The notes under the pieces were generated by a model that was not told the DNA's origin, ran no database searches, and saw nothing but the letters and a program-made list of their open reading frames with translations. Positions 10,547 to 21,106 of a DNA stretch of 64,000 nucleotides are shown here, one piece after another. Every line of letters starts with the position of its first letter. Within the stretch, counting starts at the first letter, position 1. The translations under genes were made by a program, and so were the position numbers. This DNA is from Furcasterigmium furcatum (Eukaryota > Ascomycota > Sordariomycetes > Glomerellales > Plectosphaerellaceae). The stretch spans positions 64,961 to 128,960 of the forward strand of contig BCIA01000006.1 in NCBI GenBank assembly GCA_001599815.1, in the 5' to 3' direction.

Positions 10547-11554
10547 ATGTCTTCGAAGCTACCAGTCCGGCCCCGGGCCATCCTTGGACTCATGACGTTC
10601 GGCCCTCCCGGGTCCCCGGGCGCGCGGGTCACGGATCTCGCAGAGTTCAACGACTGCCTTGTCGCGTTCCGCGAGAGCGGCTACGAGGAGATTGACACCG
10701 CCCGCATTTACGCCGGTGGCCAGCAGGAGGGCTTCACCGCACAGTCAGACTACAAGAAGCTCGGCCTCAGCATCGCCACAAAGTGCTACCCGAACCCGCC
10801 GGGTCTTCACAAGAGAGAAGGGCTGCGCGCCACACTGGAAGAGTCACTGTCTGAGCTGAAGACCGACAGCGTTGACATCTTCTACCTCCACGCGCCGGAT
10901 CACACCGTGCCCTTGGAGGAGACCCTCGCGGCTTGCGACGAGCTCTACAAGGAGGGTAAATTCCGACATCTGGGCCTGAGCAACTACTCGGCCGAGCTTG
11001 TCGGCCGCATCGCCGAGCTCGCCCGTCAGAACGGCTGGGTCCGGCCGTCCATCTACCAGGCCATGTACAACGCCATCACGCGCAGCATCGAGGCGGACCT
11101 GATCCCGACCTGCAGGAAGTATGACATCGACGTCGTCATCTACAACCCGCTCGCCGGCGGCCTGTTGAGCGGCAAGTACTCGACCGAGGACTTGCGGCGG
11201 GATCTCCCCGAGGGCAGGTTCGGCACGGCCAGTGGTGGCTCTCTCGAGAAGATGTACCGCGACAGGTACTTCAAGGAGACGAGCTTCCAGGCGCTGGCGA
11301 AGATTGAAGCCGCCATCAAGACGGCGGGATTGACCATGCTGGAGACGGCTCTGCGGTGGTGCCTACACCACAGCGCGCTGCGCACGGCTGAACAGGGCGG
11401 CAAGGACGGTATCCTCGTCGGTGCAAGCAGCTTGGCGCAGCTGAAGCAGAACCTGGAGTGTCTCTCCAAGGGGCCGCTGCCGGAAGGGGTGGTGAAGGCG
11501 CTAGATGAAGCGTGGGAGATCACCAAGCATGAGACCGCTTCGTACTCTCGGTAA
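10547..11554 (+). CDS. Aldo-keto reductase, AKR7 (aflatoxin-aldehyde reductase) type
   Basis: Intronless, 335 residues, the usual length. NADPH-dependent reduction of aldehydes. The catalytic tetrad can be read: Asp in GYEEIDTARIY, Tyr in the same motif, Lys in SIATKCYP and His in DIFYLHAPD. The N-terminal LGLMTFGPPG and the RIYAGGQQE stretch (in place of the longer AKR1 loop) place it with AKR7 enzymes, known for reducing the dialdehyde form of aflatoxin dihydrodiol and succinic semialdehyde. The C-terminal NADPH-binding helix region is present (GILVGASSLAQLKQNL). It lies 645 bp downstream of the epoxide hydrolase in the same direction; the two activities are sequential in known epoxide detoxification. 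No targeting signal. Confidence 0.9.
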   Translation: MSSKLPVRPRAILGLMTFGPPGSPGARVTDLAEFNDCLVAFRESGYEEIDTARIYAGGQQEGFTAQSDYKKLGLSIATKCYPNPPGLHKREGLRATLEESLSELKTDSVDIFYLHAPDHTVPLEETLAACDELYKEGKFRHLGLSNYSAELVGRIAELARQNGWVRPSIYQAMYNAITRSIEADLIPTCRKYDIDVVIYNPLAGGLLSGKYSTEDLRRDLPEGRFGTASGGSLEKMYRDRYFKETSFQALAKIEAAIKTAGLTMLETALRWCLHHSALRTAEQGGKDGILVGASSLAQLKQNLECLSKGPLPEGVVKALDEAWEITKHETASYSR

Positions 11555-11978
11555 TTGGGGCGCAACATGGTTATTACTAGGAGAGGCGAACTTCGAGATG
11601 ACGATGCCAGGTAGGGGTCCAATCAGCCAAACTGGAGCAAACGAAGGACCAAATGCAGGTTCATGGTGTCGCTCGTCACGAGGATTAGTACCTTGGGCCC
11701 TATTCTTAGCTTCTCATCAGACTTCAAAAGAGGCGAGACGATATTTTGAGCCGATAGGCGATCACTTGCCGTCCCCTGTTTGGTGTGTTATTGCTGCTGC
11801 AACTATCTTGGAGCAACTGATCCCCAGTTGGCCCAATAGGGCTGAGAATCACGAATTTCTAGTCGAGTGCTTGCCTTCACAAGTGATGTTCCGTGATTTC
11901 TGCGAGCATCGATGCAATTCAAGACATTGGAACCGTGCTCAGTCCTTAAAGCTATGCTATCTGTTGAAGAATGATGTT
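11555..11978. other. Intergenic between convergent genes
   Basis: A 424-bp 3' region with no recognisable gene. Confidence 0.4.
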
Positions 11979-13120
11979 CTAGTACTGCTGAGGTCCCATC
12001 TGACGTCGTGGCGGGCGCTGCGGGGGTGTAGCATGAGCACCACCAGACTGGTACTGCACAGGTCTCATCGGGAATCCCCCGTTATGTTCGAAGTGCTTGC
12101 GGGCCTTTGTCTTGACCCCCAGATACGGGAAGAAGTTGTACGGGTGAAGGAAAGAGATCAGCGCGATGGAGACGAGCAGCATGGCGCCATCGAAGACGAG
12201 GAATAGGGGTTCGTTCCGCATAACATCGATCGAGATGGAGGGGATTTGTTCGGCGATGCTGTGGAAGCGGCATTCATTAGCTTAAAGAAGTAGAGTTTTC
12301 CGCGGGGCAGGACTCACCGGTAAGCACAGCGGATGATGATGGCGACGTACGCCACGGCGAGAGCATAAATAAACCAGCGAACTCGCTTCGCTTGCTGGTC
12401 TGTGGCCATGGACCGCGACATGGGAATGCCGCTCCGGCTCCCCACATTCACGGAGCCGCCTTCCGGATGCCGCTCCGACTCCAGGAGGCCCACACCCTTT
12501 TTGCTGTCTGATCTCCGACGGGAAGTATAGAGGAGCATGAGGCCTCCACAAACGAGCATGTTCGCGACCTGGAACGCGACGCCTCCGATGACCAGCGCCT
12601 CCCCGAGCTTGGCGGTGGTTTCGCTGCCGTTCCCCGTGGCATTAGCCGCCGAGGCAGCACCGCCAATGATCTGGATGAAGATAGACAGGAAGTCTGTGCC
12701 GACGAAGACCCAGGGGTAGAGTGACGGGCGTAGCGGCGACCACTGCGGCCCGTACCAGAGCACGATACTCTTGAAAGTCACTGATATCGCAGCAGCAACG
12801 AGGGTCGGGGCGAGTAGCAGCGTAAGGTACTGAATAATGAAAGAATTGAGCGACCACGGATTGTCGGCAAGTCTGGTTCGTGCCCAGTATCCGATCACCT
12901 CAAAGCCGGTGCCCAAGCCGAGCCAAATCAAGAACGACCATGTCCTGGCTCGGATGCCGAAGTAGACCTGCAACAGAAAGCAGACCGCAAAGGCAATGGC
13001 GAAGAAGTATGCGGCCCCTTTAGAAAGATATGTGCCGTAAATGGTGAGCTCAATGGGGCAGAGATCGGAGACTTCGTCACAGGAATCGTACGTAGGGACG
13101 AACGTCTCGTTGTTGGACAT
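11979..13120 (-). CDS. RTA1-like seven-helix membrane protein (lipid-translocating exporter family)
   Basis: Exon 1 is 13120-12318 and exon 2 is 12258-11979 (intron GTGAGT...CAG); 360 residues. Seven hydrophobic segments are visible, from AAYFFAIAFAVCFLLQVYFGI through FQVANMLVCGGLMLLY to the last one rebuilt by the splice (RNEPLFLVFDGAMLLVSIALISFLHP). Signature pieces of the RTA1/RSB1 family are GFEVIGYWAR, LLLAPTLVAAAISVTF, FVGTDFLSIFIQIIGGA and RNEPLF. The N-terminus is probably outside (N-glycosylation site NET at residues 4-6) and a charged tail follows helix 7. Family members confer resistance to toxic lipids or drugs (RTA1 to 7-aminocholesterol, RSB1 to sphingoid bases). Being near the hydrolase/reductase pair suggests a common detoxification theme, but that is inference. 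Confidence 0.88.
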
Positions 13121-14554
13121 GATCGGCTATCTCGAGCGACCGGAAGAATAAGGGGATGTCGGATGAAGACTGATAGAAGGCGAAGGCTGGTTGAAACTCC
13201 GTTGGGATATGCTCATACTGGAGAGGACTCTGGGTCTCAAAGTGATGGGACCTTATGTATTTGAGAGCGTCAAACGATGATGCCTTCGGGATCTTTGGGC
13301 ACATCGACGTGGATACGATCATCACGAATCCCATGGCTGAGCCCGCTGGTCGTCAGAAATATCTTTCCCGTGGCCTTGGCGCATCGTCAACTCATTTCTT
13401 GAGCCTCCATGGATGGATTCATTGCGTGGCCGTTCTTCGCATGTTTCTGCCGAGCCCGGCTTCGTAGGCGTTATGGCCAGTGCACAGGGCTGACTGGGTC
13501 GCCGGCAGGCGCCGTAAATGTAGTTGCAGCTTTTTACGACCGGTGCGTGGCCCACCAGTTATCCGTGGCCAGGGTGTATTTTGAGGCCCGAAGGACACGC
13601 GGAGCTCCCAAACGGGAATAATCACAGGAGGGGGCTTAGAGGAGCACTGACATGTTTCGCGGACGCGTCATCTGAAGCCAGAACATTACCCACCACAAGA
13701 TTAGTTGTCCCAGCCGAGAATTATGGGCGGCCTCTCGAGAACAAAAGAGCCAATGCTCGGCCTGATCCGAACGCCGGACCCGCAGTCTTCCAGCTGAACA
13801 GGCATTGAAGGCCCCAAGCCGCCCGTATTGTGCAGCAAAGAGGTACCGTACTCCGCAGATATGACCAACCCACCCATGTTCATATGAAGGTGGCTGTGAG
13901 ACTGTTTACTAAGCCTATCGCTCTAAAAGGTACCTGGCCAACTGACTTTGCTTTGCCGACTTCTCCTTTTCCTCCCCAGGTCGGTCGCGGCCTCCTTGTC
14001 GGACCGACCTCACTCATTTGAAAGTTTAATCCCCCTTCCTTGACACGATCTTCCCTAAGGTGTCGCCGCATGTGCTCGAAGGCAACCCGCGGATGTCCAA
14101 CAGTAGGTAGGTGCGGCCTTGACGAGGATCTGGACCATCTCGACAGCACTGCAGAGTACAGACTCCGGGGAATCGAGAGCCTCGCGAGGCACGGCGGTTT
14201 GTGTGGATGTCTGAGCAATGGCGAGTCTTTTCTAGGGGGCGGCAAGGACGGCAGCCGCAGGAACGCCCACACTCTCGAACTTTCCCACGCGTGATCGGAC
14301 TGTCGAGACTTCTTCATGGAAAACAGGGATTTCCCAGGACATAAGAGAGGCTGTTTTGATCTCTGCGTTCCCTGCCGTTTCCGTCTGCCATTTCATGTTC
14401 CAGTTGATTTTGTACTCAGGCTCGCCATAGTCGAGAACAATGCTTCAAGCCGTTGCAACGCCGGTGGTAGTAGAACATGCTCAGCTTCAGTCACCCTGAT
14501 GGGATGAAACTTTTGCTTCGGCTCCGGAGCACTTCTGTTCTCATAGTACCCCCA
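13121..14554. other. Long intergenic region
   Basis: 1.4 kb with no gene I can support. Several frames exceed 60 codons on both strands, but none has a domain, signal peptide or consistent splice sites. Base composition is not AT-rich, so there is no sign of a repeat-mutated transposon relic. Confidence 0.4.
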
Positions 14555-15504
14555 CTACCATGGCAAGGGCATGCACGAGGGCGAACCAACTCTGAATCTC
14601 GATCCCCCCTGAGCCGTCCGGAAAATCAGCCTCTGGCTGCCCTCGACCACGTCGTGGGGCGCCAGGAAAATGATGCGCCTCCACCCCCGCGGGTCGTCTT
14701 CGTGGTTGCGGCCCGTGTTGACAATCGGGATCGGCTCTCGAACACGCTTGTCACACGTCTCGTCAGTTTCTTCCAGAATGGGTCTGAAATTTCCACCCAG
14801 CTGGAGAGAGATCGACCGGTGGTCCACCAGCAGGACGACGTGAGGGAGTGCCTTCACTGTACATGTCGATTTACCAGACTTGGTCGGGTAGGCTACACAT
14901 GCATTGTTGTCAGCGCTCTGTTTCTTGCAAACGGAGGAGCCGAGGCAGTGCACATCACTTCGTGCAATTGGTTCACCGCCGCAGTCTGGCCGGATTGTCC
15001 GTGGGCTGGAGCAGCCGTCCGGGCCCGGCAGAGGAAAGTCGCCGATCCGTTGCTGACACTCATCGCTCAAAATGCCACTGCAGGAGTACTGGGCCTCTCC
15101 AGGCTCTGGGTAATCAGAAACAGCGTTCTGTCCGCTAAGACGGTAGACGCAAATGGTGGAAGGTTTGTTTGACCAGGCCGCGTTGGACCCTTGACTCGAT
15201 TCCGGTACGCTCAGATACACGTCAAGTTGCTGATGAGGTGGTCGGTCCTCTGCCGAAGTTCCCCGGGCGTCGCGGAAGAGTAGTAATACATACTAGTCGG
15301 TTCCTTCTCCCTCTCATGTCGGAGCCCTGAATGAGCTGTTGCTTGTGTAGCTGAGAGAATATCTGATCACTGGCGATGTCCGGCACATACGGAGGAGCAT
15401 TGTTCCATGGGAGCATCATTCCGTCTCGCGATTTGGGTAGATATGCCCAGGGCAAGGCTCAGCGGTGCCGCGGAGGTGATGAGGAATCGATTGGCTGAAT
15501 TCAT
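14555..15504 (-). CDS. Putative secreted Cys-rich protein, uncertain model
   Basis: Exon 1 (15504-15391) gives an N-terminus with a hydrophobic signal-like stretch (FLITSAAPLSLALGIS). A GTATGT...CTAG intron then joins in phase to exon 2 (15292-14555); 283 residues in all. The exon-2 protein has regularly spaced cysteines over about 110 residues (STICVYRLSG, QYSCSGILSDECQQ, DGCSSP, RPDCGGEP, DVHCLGSSVCKK, NNACVAYP), as in secreted fungal proteins stabilised by disulfides. The last third (after TKSG) loses Cys and may be read in the wrong frame past an undetected intron. I recognise no family. It could equally be a decaying gene. No neighbour suggests a function. Confidence 0.35.
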
Positions 15505-16134
15505 TGGGATGTTCAGCAACACATGTAGAGCATAGGCTACGCATCATCATGTTTAAGTCCTTGGACTAGATCTTTAATAAATTTCCGAACTGCTTCCCGC
15601 TCATCCATCACCTTGCCGTCGGACCTTGGCGAATCCGCCCATCCTCTCGGTGTTGGGGCTCGGCACGTTGGCTTTCGGATTAGGGCACCAAATGCTAGAC
15701 GTTCCGCCCGGCTCCGAGGCCTGCCCGCTCGTAAATTGCGTGAATTAGTGCGCCAAGTCACTACTACTACCAAGTAGGTGCCCACTGAAAATTTGGCTGT
15801 CTGGTATGGCATTGAATGATATCATCAAACCACTGCGGTTTTGCCAAGCACGGAATGATCGCCTCTGCCGCTGAGAGTGTCCATGGGTCTGTCGCGGTGT
15901 TTGGGGCAGTTTGTTTTACAGTCGGATGATGGTCATCTGGAGTTGGCTTGTTGAAGGCTTTAGAACACAACACCGGCAAGTATGCCACTTCTTGGTTACG
16001 CCGAGGAACAAGCATTGTATTTTCTGTCGCAGAAATCTGCACCTATCTACGACATTGGGAATCCCGGGAAGATGGAGAGCTACCGCTACGGCTGAAAGAT
16101 GACACTAACCCAGCCAAGATCGACCAGACCCATC
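15505..16134. other. Intergenic
   Basis: 630 bp between the doubtful secreted-protein gene and the 3' end of the xylanase gene. Nothing recognisable. Confidence 0.4.
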
Positions 16135-17474
16135 TCACAGAGCATTGATCAAGGCAGTGTATGCCGGCTTGGGCTGGTAGTTGCGGTCAAAGAGGAGTGG
16201 GTTGTCATTTGGCCGCCAGCTGTCCCTGTCGGAGACGCCCCAGACTGTGATGCCGACGCACTTTGAGATCTGGAGACACGCATTCATGACGGTGAGGTAG
16301 TCGTTGGGCGCGGCGCCAGAAATGTCAAGCTCCGTAACAGCAATCTCCTTGACATTGGCGGCCGCGAGGGCCCTCAACGCCGCGGGCACGGCAGACGCAG
16401 GGTTCCAGCCACCCGGGGCGGCAAGGTGGCACTGGGAGCCGATGCCGTCGATGGGGATGCCCTGGGCGACCCACCTGTTGACCTTTTCGACCATGCCGCG
16501 GGTGACCTTGGCGTAGTTGGCGTTGTCCAGGTTGTAGTCGTTGATGTAGAGCTTGGCATTAGGATCAGCGGCGCGGGCGGCGCGGAAGGCGATGCCGACA
16601 AAGTCCTCGCCGAGGACGCGGCTAAAGACGCTGTCGCGAAGGGACCCATCCTCTGCGAAGATCTCGTTGACGACGTCCCAGTGGACGATCCTGCCCCGAT
16701 AGCGGGTAACCATGGTGGTGACGTGGTTCTGGATGACCTGGGTCAGGGTGGTACGGTCGTTGATGTTGTTCACCCACTGCGGCAGCTGGGAGTGCCAGAC
16801 GAGGGTGTGGCCGCGGATGAGCTTGCCGTTAGTCGTGGCAAAGTTCACCACGGCATCGGCATTGGCAAAGGTGAACTGGTTGCGGCTCGCTGTGTTACAC
16901 GCATAAGCTACTGAAAATTGCGGCCGGGGGAAAAGTTGGAGTGACTTACGCTCGATAGCATCCCACTTCATGCTGTTCTCATGGGTGACCTGCCCGAAGC
17001 TGTTCTTCACAATGGTGGTCAACGGGTTGTTGTTGAGGTGGTAATGGTCGATCTCGGTTCCGAAGAAGAGCTTCCCCTTTGCCTTGAACTTGTCGTGCAG
17101 GCCGGTCCCCCCGCCTCCCGTCTGGGTCGGGGTAGGAGGGTTCCCTCCGGTAGTGGTCGCTGGAGGAGGGTTGCCTCCTGACCCAGGCACGCATTGCGAG
17201 TACCAGTCACTGTTGAGACCTGTTAGTAATATGCCAGCGAAGGTGTATCAAAGCCCGTTGTCAGGAGAGATGGGACTTGCTTGCTGTATTGGCACACGGC
17301 GCCAGAGACGCAAGTCCTAGGACCAGTCCATCCCTGGCCGCCACCTAGAATGAAAAGGGTTGTCAGCATTACGGCGACCTTTGAGGACTTTCATCACATA
17401 CACTGGCCCCAGAGAGGGGACTGGGCAAGCACAGCCACCGGGGCAATGGCGAGCATGAAAGAAAGAGCATGCAT
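16135..17474 (-). CDS. Secreted GH10 endo-1,4-beta-xylanase with N-terminal CBM1
   Basis: Four exons: 17474-17402, 17344-17281, 17209-16950, 16889-16135; 383 residues. Order of parts: signal peptide (MHALSFMLAIAPVAVLA), a fungal CBM1 cellulose-binding module (WGQCGGQGWTGPRTC ... DWYSQC), a Pro/Thr/Gly linker of about 30 residues, then a GH10 barrel. The catalytic residues are Glu in HWDVVNEIF (acid/base) and Glu in VTELDISG (nucleophile). The product cleaves internal xylan bonds outside the cell. Intron 2 (17280-17210) starts with GCAAGT, so it is a GC-AG intron inside the CBM1 codons. Splicing there is required to regain the aromatic and Cys residues of the module. I found no GGCTAA-type xylanase-activator site close upstream. 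Confidence 0.93.
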
Positions 17475-18606
17475 GATTGTAGGTCTCCAGGCAAGGCTGT
17501 AAGTGAGAGTAGATGAGAAGGACACGTCAAGATCCCAAACTGTCAAGGGATACCTTGACAGTTATAGCTTATATACAAGTATTGCCATGCCGAATTGGCA
17601 TAGGAAAGTTACGAAGGCGCATTCGCTGAATCTTGCCAGTTCGGGCCATGTTAATATCCACCTGAAATCAGCGGCGGCCTATCGAGAGTCTAGAATATTT
17701 CGCGAAATAGAGTACAAGTACCCGCCGGCTCTGGCATCGGCAGTTAGAGCCGTTGCGCGACAGAATGCTGTGCATCTCTTGTTGTCGAGAGGTTTTGAGC
17801 CGATTTCTCTGTCACGGGTGCCGGCACGGAGGGTCTGCGTTGAGCTCCTGATTACCGTATTTGTCTGTGTTCCCGCGGCTGTGGGTCCGTTCCCAATGCG
17901 TCAGCGTGTCGAAGCGCAGCAATCAGAGAGCTTCGTTGGGTACACCGCCCGCTCTGGACTCTATATGACTTGATGTAGTATTAATCTCCCGGAATTAATG
18001 GTGAATACTTGCATCGGGACGATGGTAGGACAAGGGTCGAGGTGTGCTTAGTGGGCTGAACACGAGGCAGTGGGTAGTAGTATGGATAAATATCGAAGGT
18101 AGATGGCGTGTGTTTCTTCCCATTTTAGTGCTAGTAGTTGTTACATCTTGGCAGACATGGAAGGTAGCAAGCCGGTCTTGCCGCTCGCAACCATGCTTGT
18201 TCTCCTCCTGGTCCGTCCTGCATGCTACAGGAATACGGCTCCAGCTGCGCCGAGCCTGAGCCGAGTCACCCTCCAGCTGTACCCCAGGCTGAGTAATCTG
18301 GCGAAATGTTCGTCGTTTCTCTTCTCTTCTCCCTGCGCCAAACTTTGGAACGTCAGCATTGACTCGGTCGATCGTCAGGTCAGTCGGGGACCCGTGAGCG
18401 GGTTCGCTACATATATCCATACAGAAATTACAGAGGACATCACATCGTTCATTGTAGCTTTAATAAATCGTTGATTGTTGAATGTGCAGAAGTTCTACGG
18501 TCGACTTGTTCCACCTCATTCCCTCCATCCTATCCAGGATACACGTTTCAGTTCTGACAGTGCCTTTTAGATGTTGTCGTCGGAAGGCACTCCCTGAGCT
18601 CAGAAC
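17475..18606. promoter_or_regulatory. Xylanase upstream region
   Basis: 1.1 kb between the xylanase start and the 3' end of the organic-anion permease. A TATA-like box (ttatatacaag) lies at about 17570. An open frame at 17503-17973 has no family features and is not annotated. Confidence 0.4.
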
Positions 18607-20202
18607 TCAGTAGGCATATCTCACACCAGACTGCCCAGTTTGGTCCAGCTTCTTGTTCGTCTGCTTCAGCCATACCCTCAAAGCCCAAGTGCCGGCAATG
18701 CATGCGGTAGCAAAGGCAGCGTTGCTTGCCATGGCGGTGAGATATCGGGGCCCGTCGCTCTTCGGGTACAGGTAGGCGGTGTAAATATAGGAGGCGTTGG
18801 CCATGACGTTGACAATGGACAAGCTCACGGCCTTCTTCTCCTGCGTTGAGCCAAGAGTGGCGCTGACCCAGCCCAGAATCATCGAGTTTACCGCGTAGGC
18901 GCCGCTCGCAAAGAGGAAGCAGGCAACGTAGCGAGCCGGGGTATTGAGGGTGACACAGGAAATCACAAACCCGACGATAGCGATGCACATGCAGACGGTG
19001 ATGTGCCATGTGCGCTCGTTGTACTTGCCGGACGAGATTCCAGCCAGGTACCCGAAAAATCCGGAGACCAGGTAGGGAGGGCAGGTCAAAACAAGCGTGA
19101 TTGTGCTATTGAAGCCGAGAGAGCCGACAACCGTTGGGAAGAAGTTGTTGAAGGAGCAGGCCGACAGATGCATGTTCTGGATGAAGCAGAGAAGCCAGAG
19201 ACGAGGATCGCGGACAGCCTGCATGAATCCAGCCCTGGATCCCTTGCTCTCCTCTAGTCCAACAGTGTCTCGGATCATGCGTTCGTGGGCCAGTTGGCGC
19301 TCTTCAGGCGTGAGCCATCGAGTTGTCAAGGGGCTATCGGCCAGGGTGAACATGCCAATGATGGCCACGCCGAAAGTGAGGCAGCCTTCGACGATGAACA
19401 GCCATTGCCACCCTTTCAGACCGAAATTTCCATCAATGGTGTTGAAGATGGCGGCAGCAATGAGACCCGAGAATGATGTCGCAAAAATGTTGCCGGAGTA
19501 CAAAATGGATAGGCGAGTGGCGATCTCCTTGCGGGTGTAGAAGATGGACAAGAGATACAGGGCGCCGGGGTAGAACGGCGCTTCGGTGATGCCGAGAAAG
19601 AATCGGACGAGGACGAGTCCCTTGTAATCTTTCGCGAGTGCGGTGGTCGCAGATACAACGGCCCACGCCATCATGCAGACGGCCATATAGATCGAAGGGC
19701 GGACGTATTTGGAGGACATGAGCATGTTGGAGGGAATTTGCATGATGAGGTAGCTGGTCGGAACTAGTCAGCACATGAAACTTTGACGGTATATCTTTAA
19801 CCTTACCCAACAAATAGGATAGAGATGCAGGTATTGTACTGGGAGCCAACCAGTCCGAGGTCATCCTCAAGACCGTCAAGCCGAGCCTGGGCGATAGCAT
19901 TGCGGTCGAGCTGTGGAGTAACGATGTCAGAAAGCTGTTTGAGGGCCACTTGGAGGGAGCTCGCGTACATAGTTGAGGAAGTACATGCTCCAGAGCGTCG
20001 GCATGATGCGCCAATCGAGCTTGCGGACAAGAGCAATTTCCTCCTTGCTGGTCTTTTTCACGGCACCGGAGTAGTCCGCCTCATCACTCATGACTCCGCC
20101 CTTGGTGTCATCACCAAGGTATCTCGAGCCCTCCGAGTAGTCGGCTGCAGGCTTTTGCTCGACGTCTGCGAACTCGTTGGGTGAGTTCTTTTCGGGTGCC
20201 AT
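18607..20202 (-). CDS. MFS permease, anion:cation symporter (Dal5/Tna1) family
   Basis: Exons 20202-19969, 19910-19807 and 19753-18607; 494 residues, about 12 membrane segments. An acidic N-terminal tail ends in the family motif EIALVRKLDWRIMPTLWSMYFLNYLDRNAIAQARL. The splice sites place LDRNAIA in frame exactly as in Dal5-type carriers. Other signatures are VRFFLGITEAPFYPG, GWQWLFIVEG and ERTWHITVCM. The family takes up organic anions (allantoate, nicotinate, tartrate, pantothenate and others) with protons at the plasma membrane. The gene is divergent from a tartrate/D-malate-type dehydrogenase, so a dicarboxylic hydroxy acid is the likeliest substrate; that is inference from context. Confidence 0.92.
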
Positions 20203-21106
20203 GTTGCAAGCTCTGAGAAATGATAATCCTTGGGAACTGGTATCTCTGCTAGGAAATATGCTGATGTTGGAGATTTGTTTGCCAGTGAACCTCTGAGCAA
20301 AACGGAGGAGGTCTTGGCCAAGCGTTCATCTTATAGTTGTGGAAAGACAAGGACTGGAGACACTGGCATTTTGGTACCCCGCGGGCAAGTAAAATCCCCG
20401 TGGGGGGTTCTTGTTCCGGTCTGGAGAAGCCAATGACTCGGAAGTCAGATGAGCAACAGCTCCAGCTCTGAGGGATCTCGCGGAGCTGTCTTTCAGCGCG
20501 CTGGCTAGAGCCCGCGAAATCTTAATCACGAGCCAAACATCGCGCTGGGTCGAGGCCGGGGCCCGAGTCGAAGGGTGTCCGGGCTTGTAGAAGTCCGCCA
20601 AGGCCATCGTTTAGCGTTTGGCAAAGTGGCAAGGGTTTGGCACTCAAAATCGTAGCCACGCATGTGGTATGGTCTGTGAAAGTTCAACAGAGATTCGGTC
20701 AAGGCCAAAATGCGAGGGCGAATTGGCCGGTGCTTAAGTAGTACTGTTTATCTCCTGCCACCCCGCGTAGTGAATCGACAGCCAAGCCTGGGCATGTTCT
20801 TGGAGTCTTGGAATCAGAAACACCACGCTGCCCTCCTGTCATGCTGTCGCGCCCTCTGAAAGGGTGCGGAGAAGAGTTGCGGGGGCAGTCATGTCCGACT
20901 CAGCGGACAATGGATGTCCGGCGGAGAAAGGAAACACCGCGGACTCCAGATGACGACCCATCGCCCCATATTCGGAATCTATTGCCTTCCCCCATTTATG
21001 AATACAAAAGAACACAGGTGGATGGCAGCAGCTTACCTGGAGGGAATACAGACTCATACCCGACAGTTCAAAAGTTCCTCGATCAAGGTCATCGCCAGTC
21101 GCAATC
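20203..21106. promoter_or_regulatory. Divergent promoter, permease / tartrate-type dehydrogenase
   Basis: 904 bp between divergent starts. Two candidate carbon-repressor (CreA, SYGGRG) sites lie close together: CCCCGC at 20377-20382 (reverse) and GTGGGG at 20400-20405. Paired sites are what the repressor usually needs. These are short motifs and could be chance. Confidence 0.45.

Noticed and set aside
13121..14554. Transposon relic or repeat-mutated region
   Set aside because: No terminal repeats, no transposase or integrase fragments, and composition is not AT-shifted.
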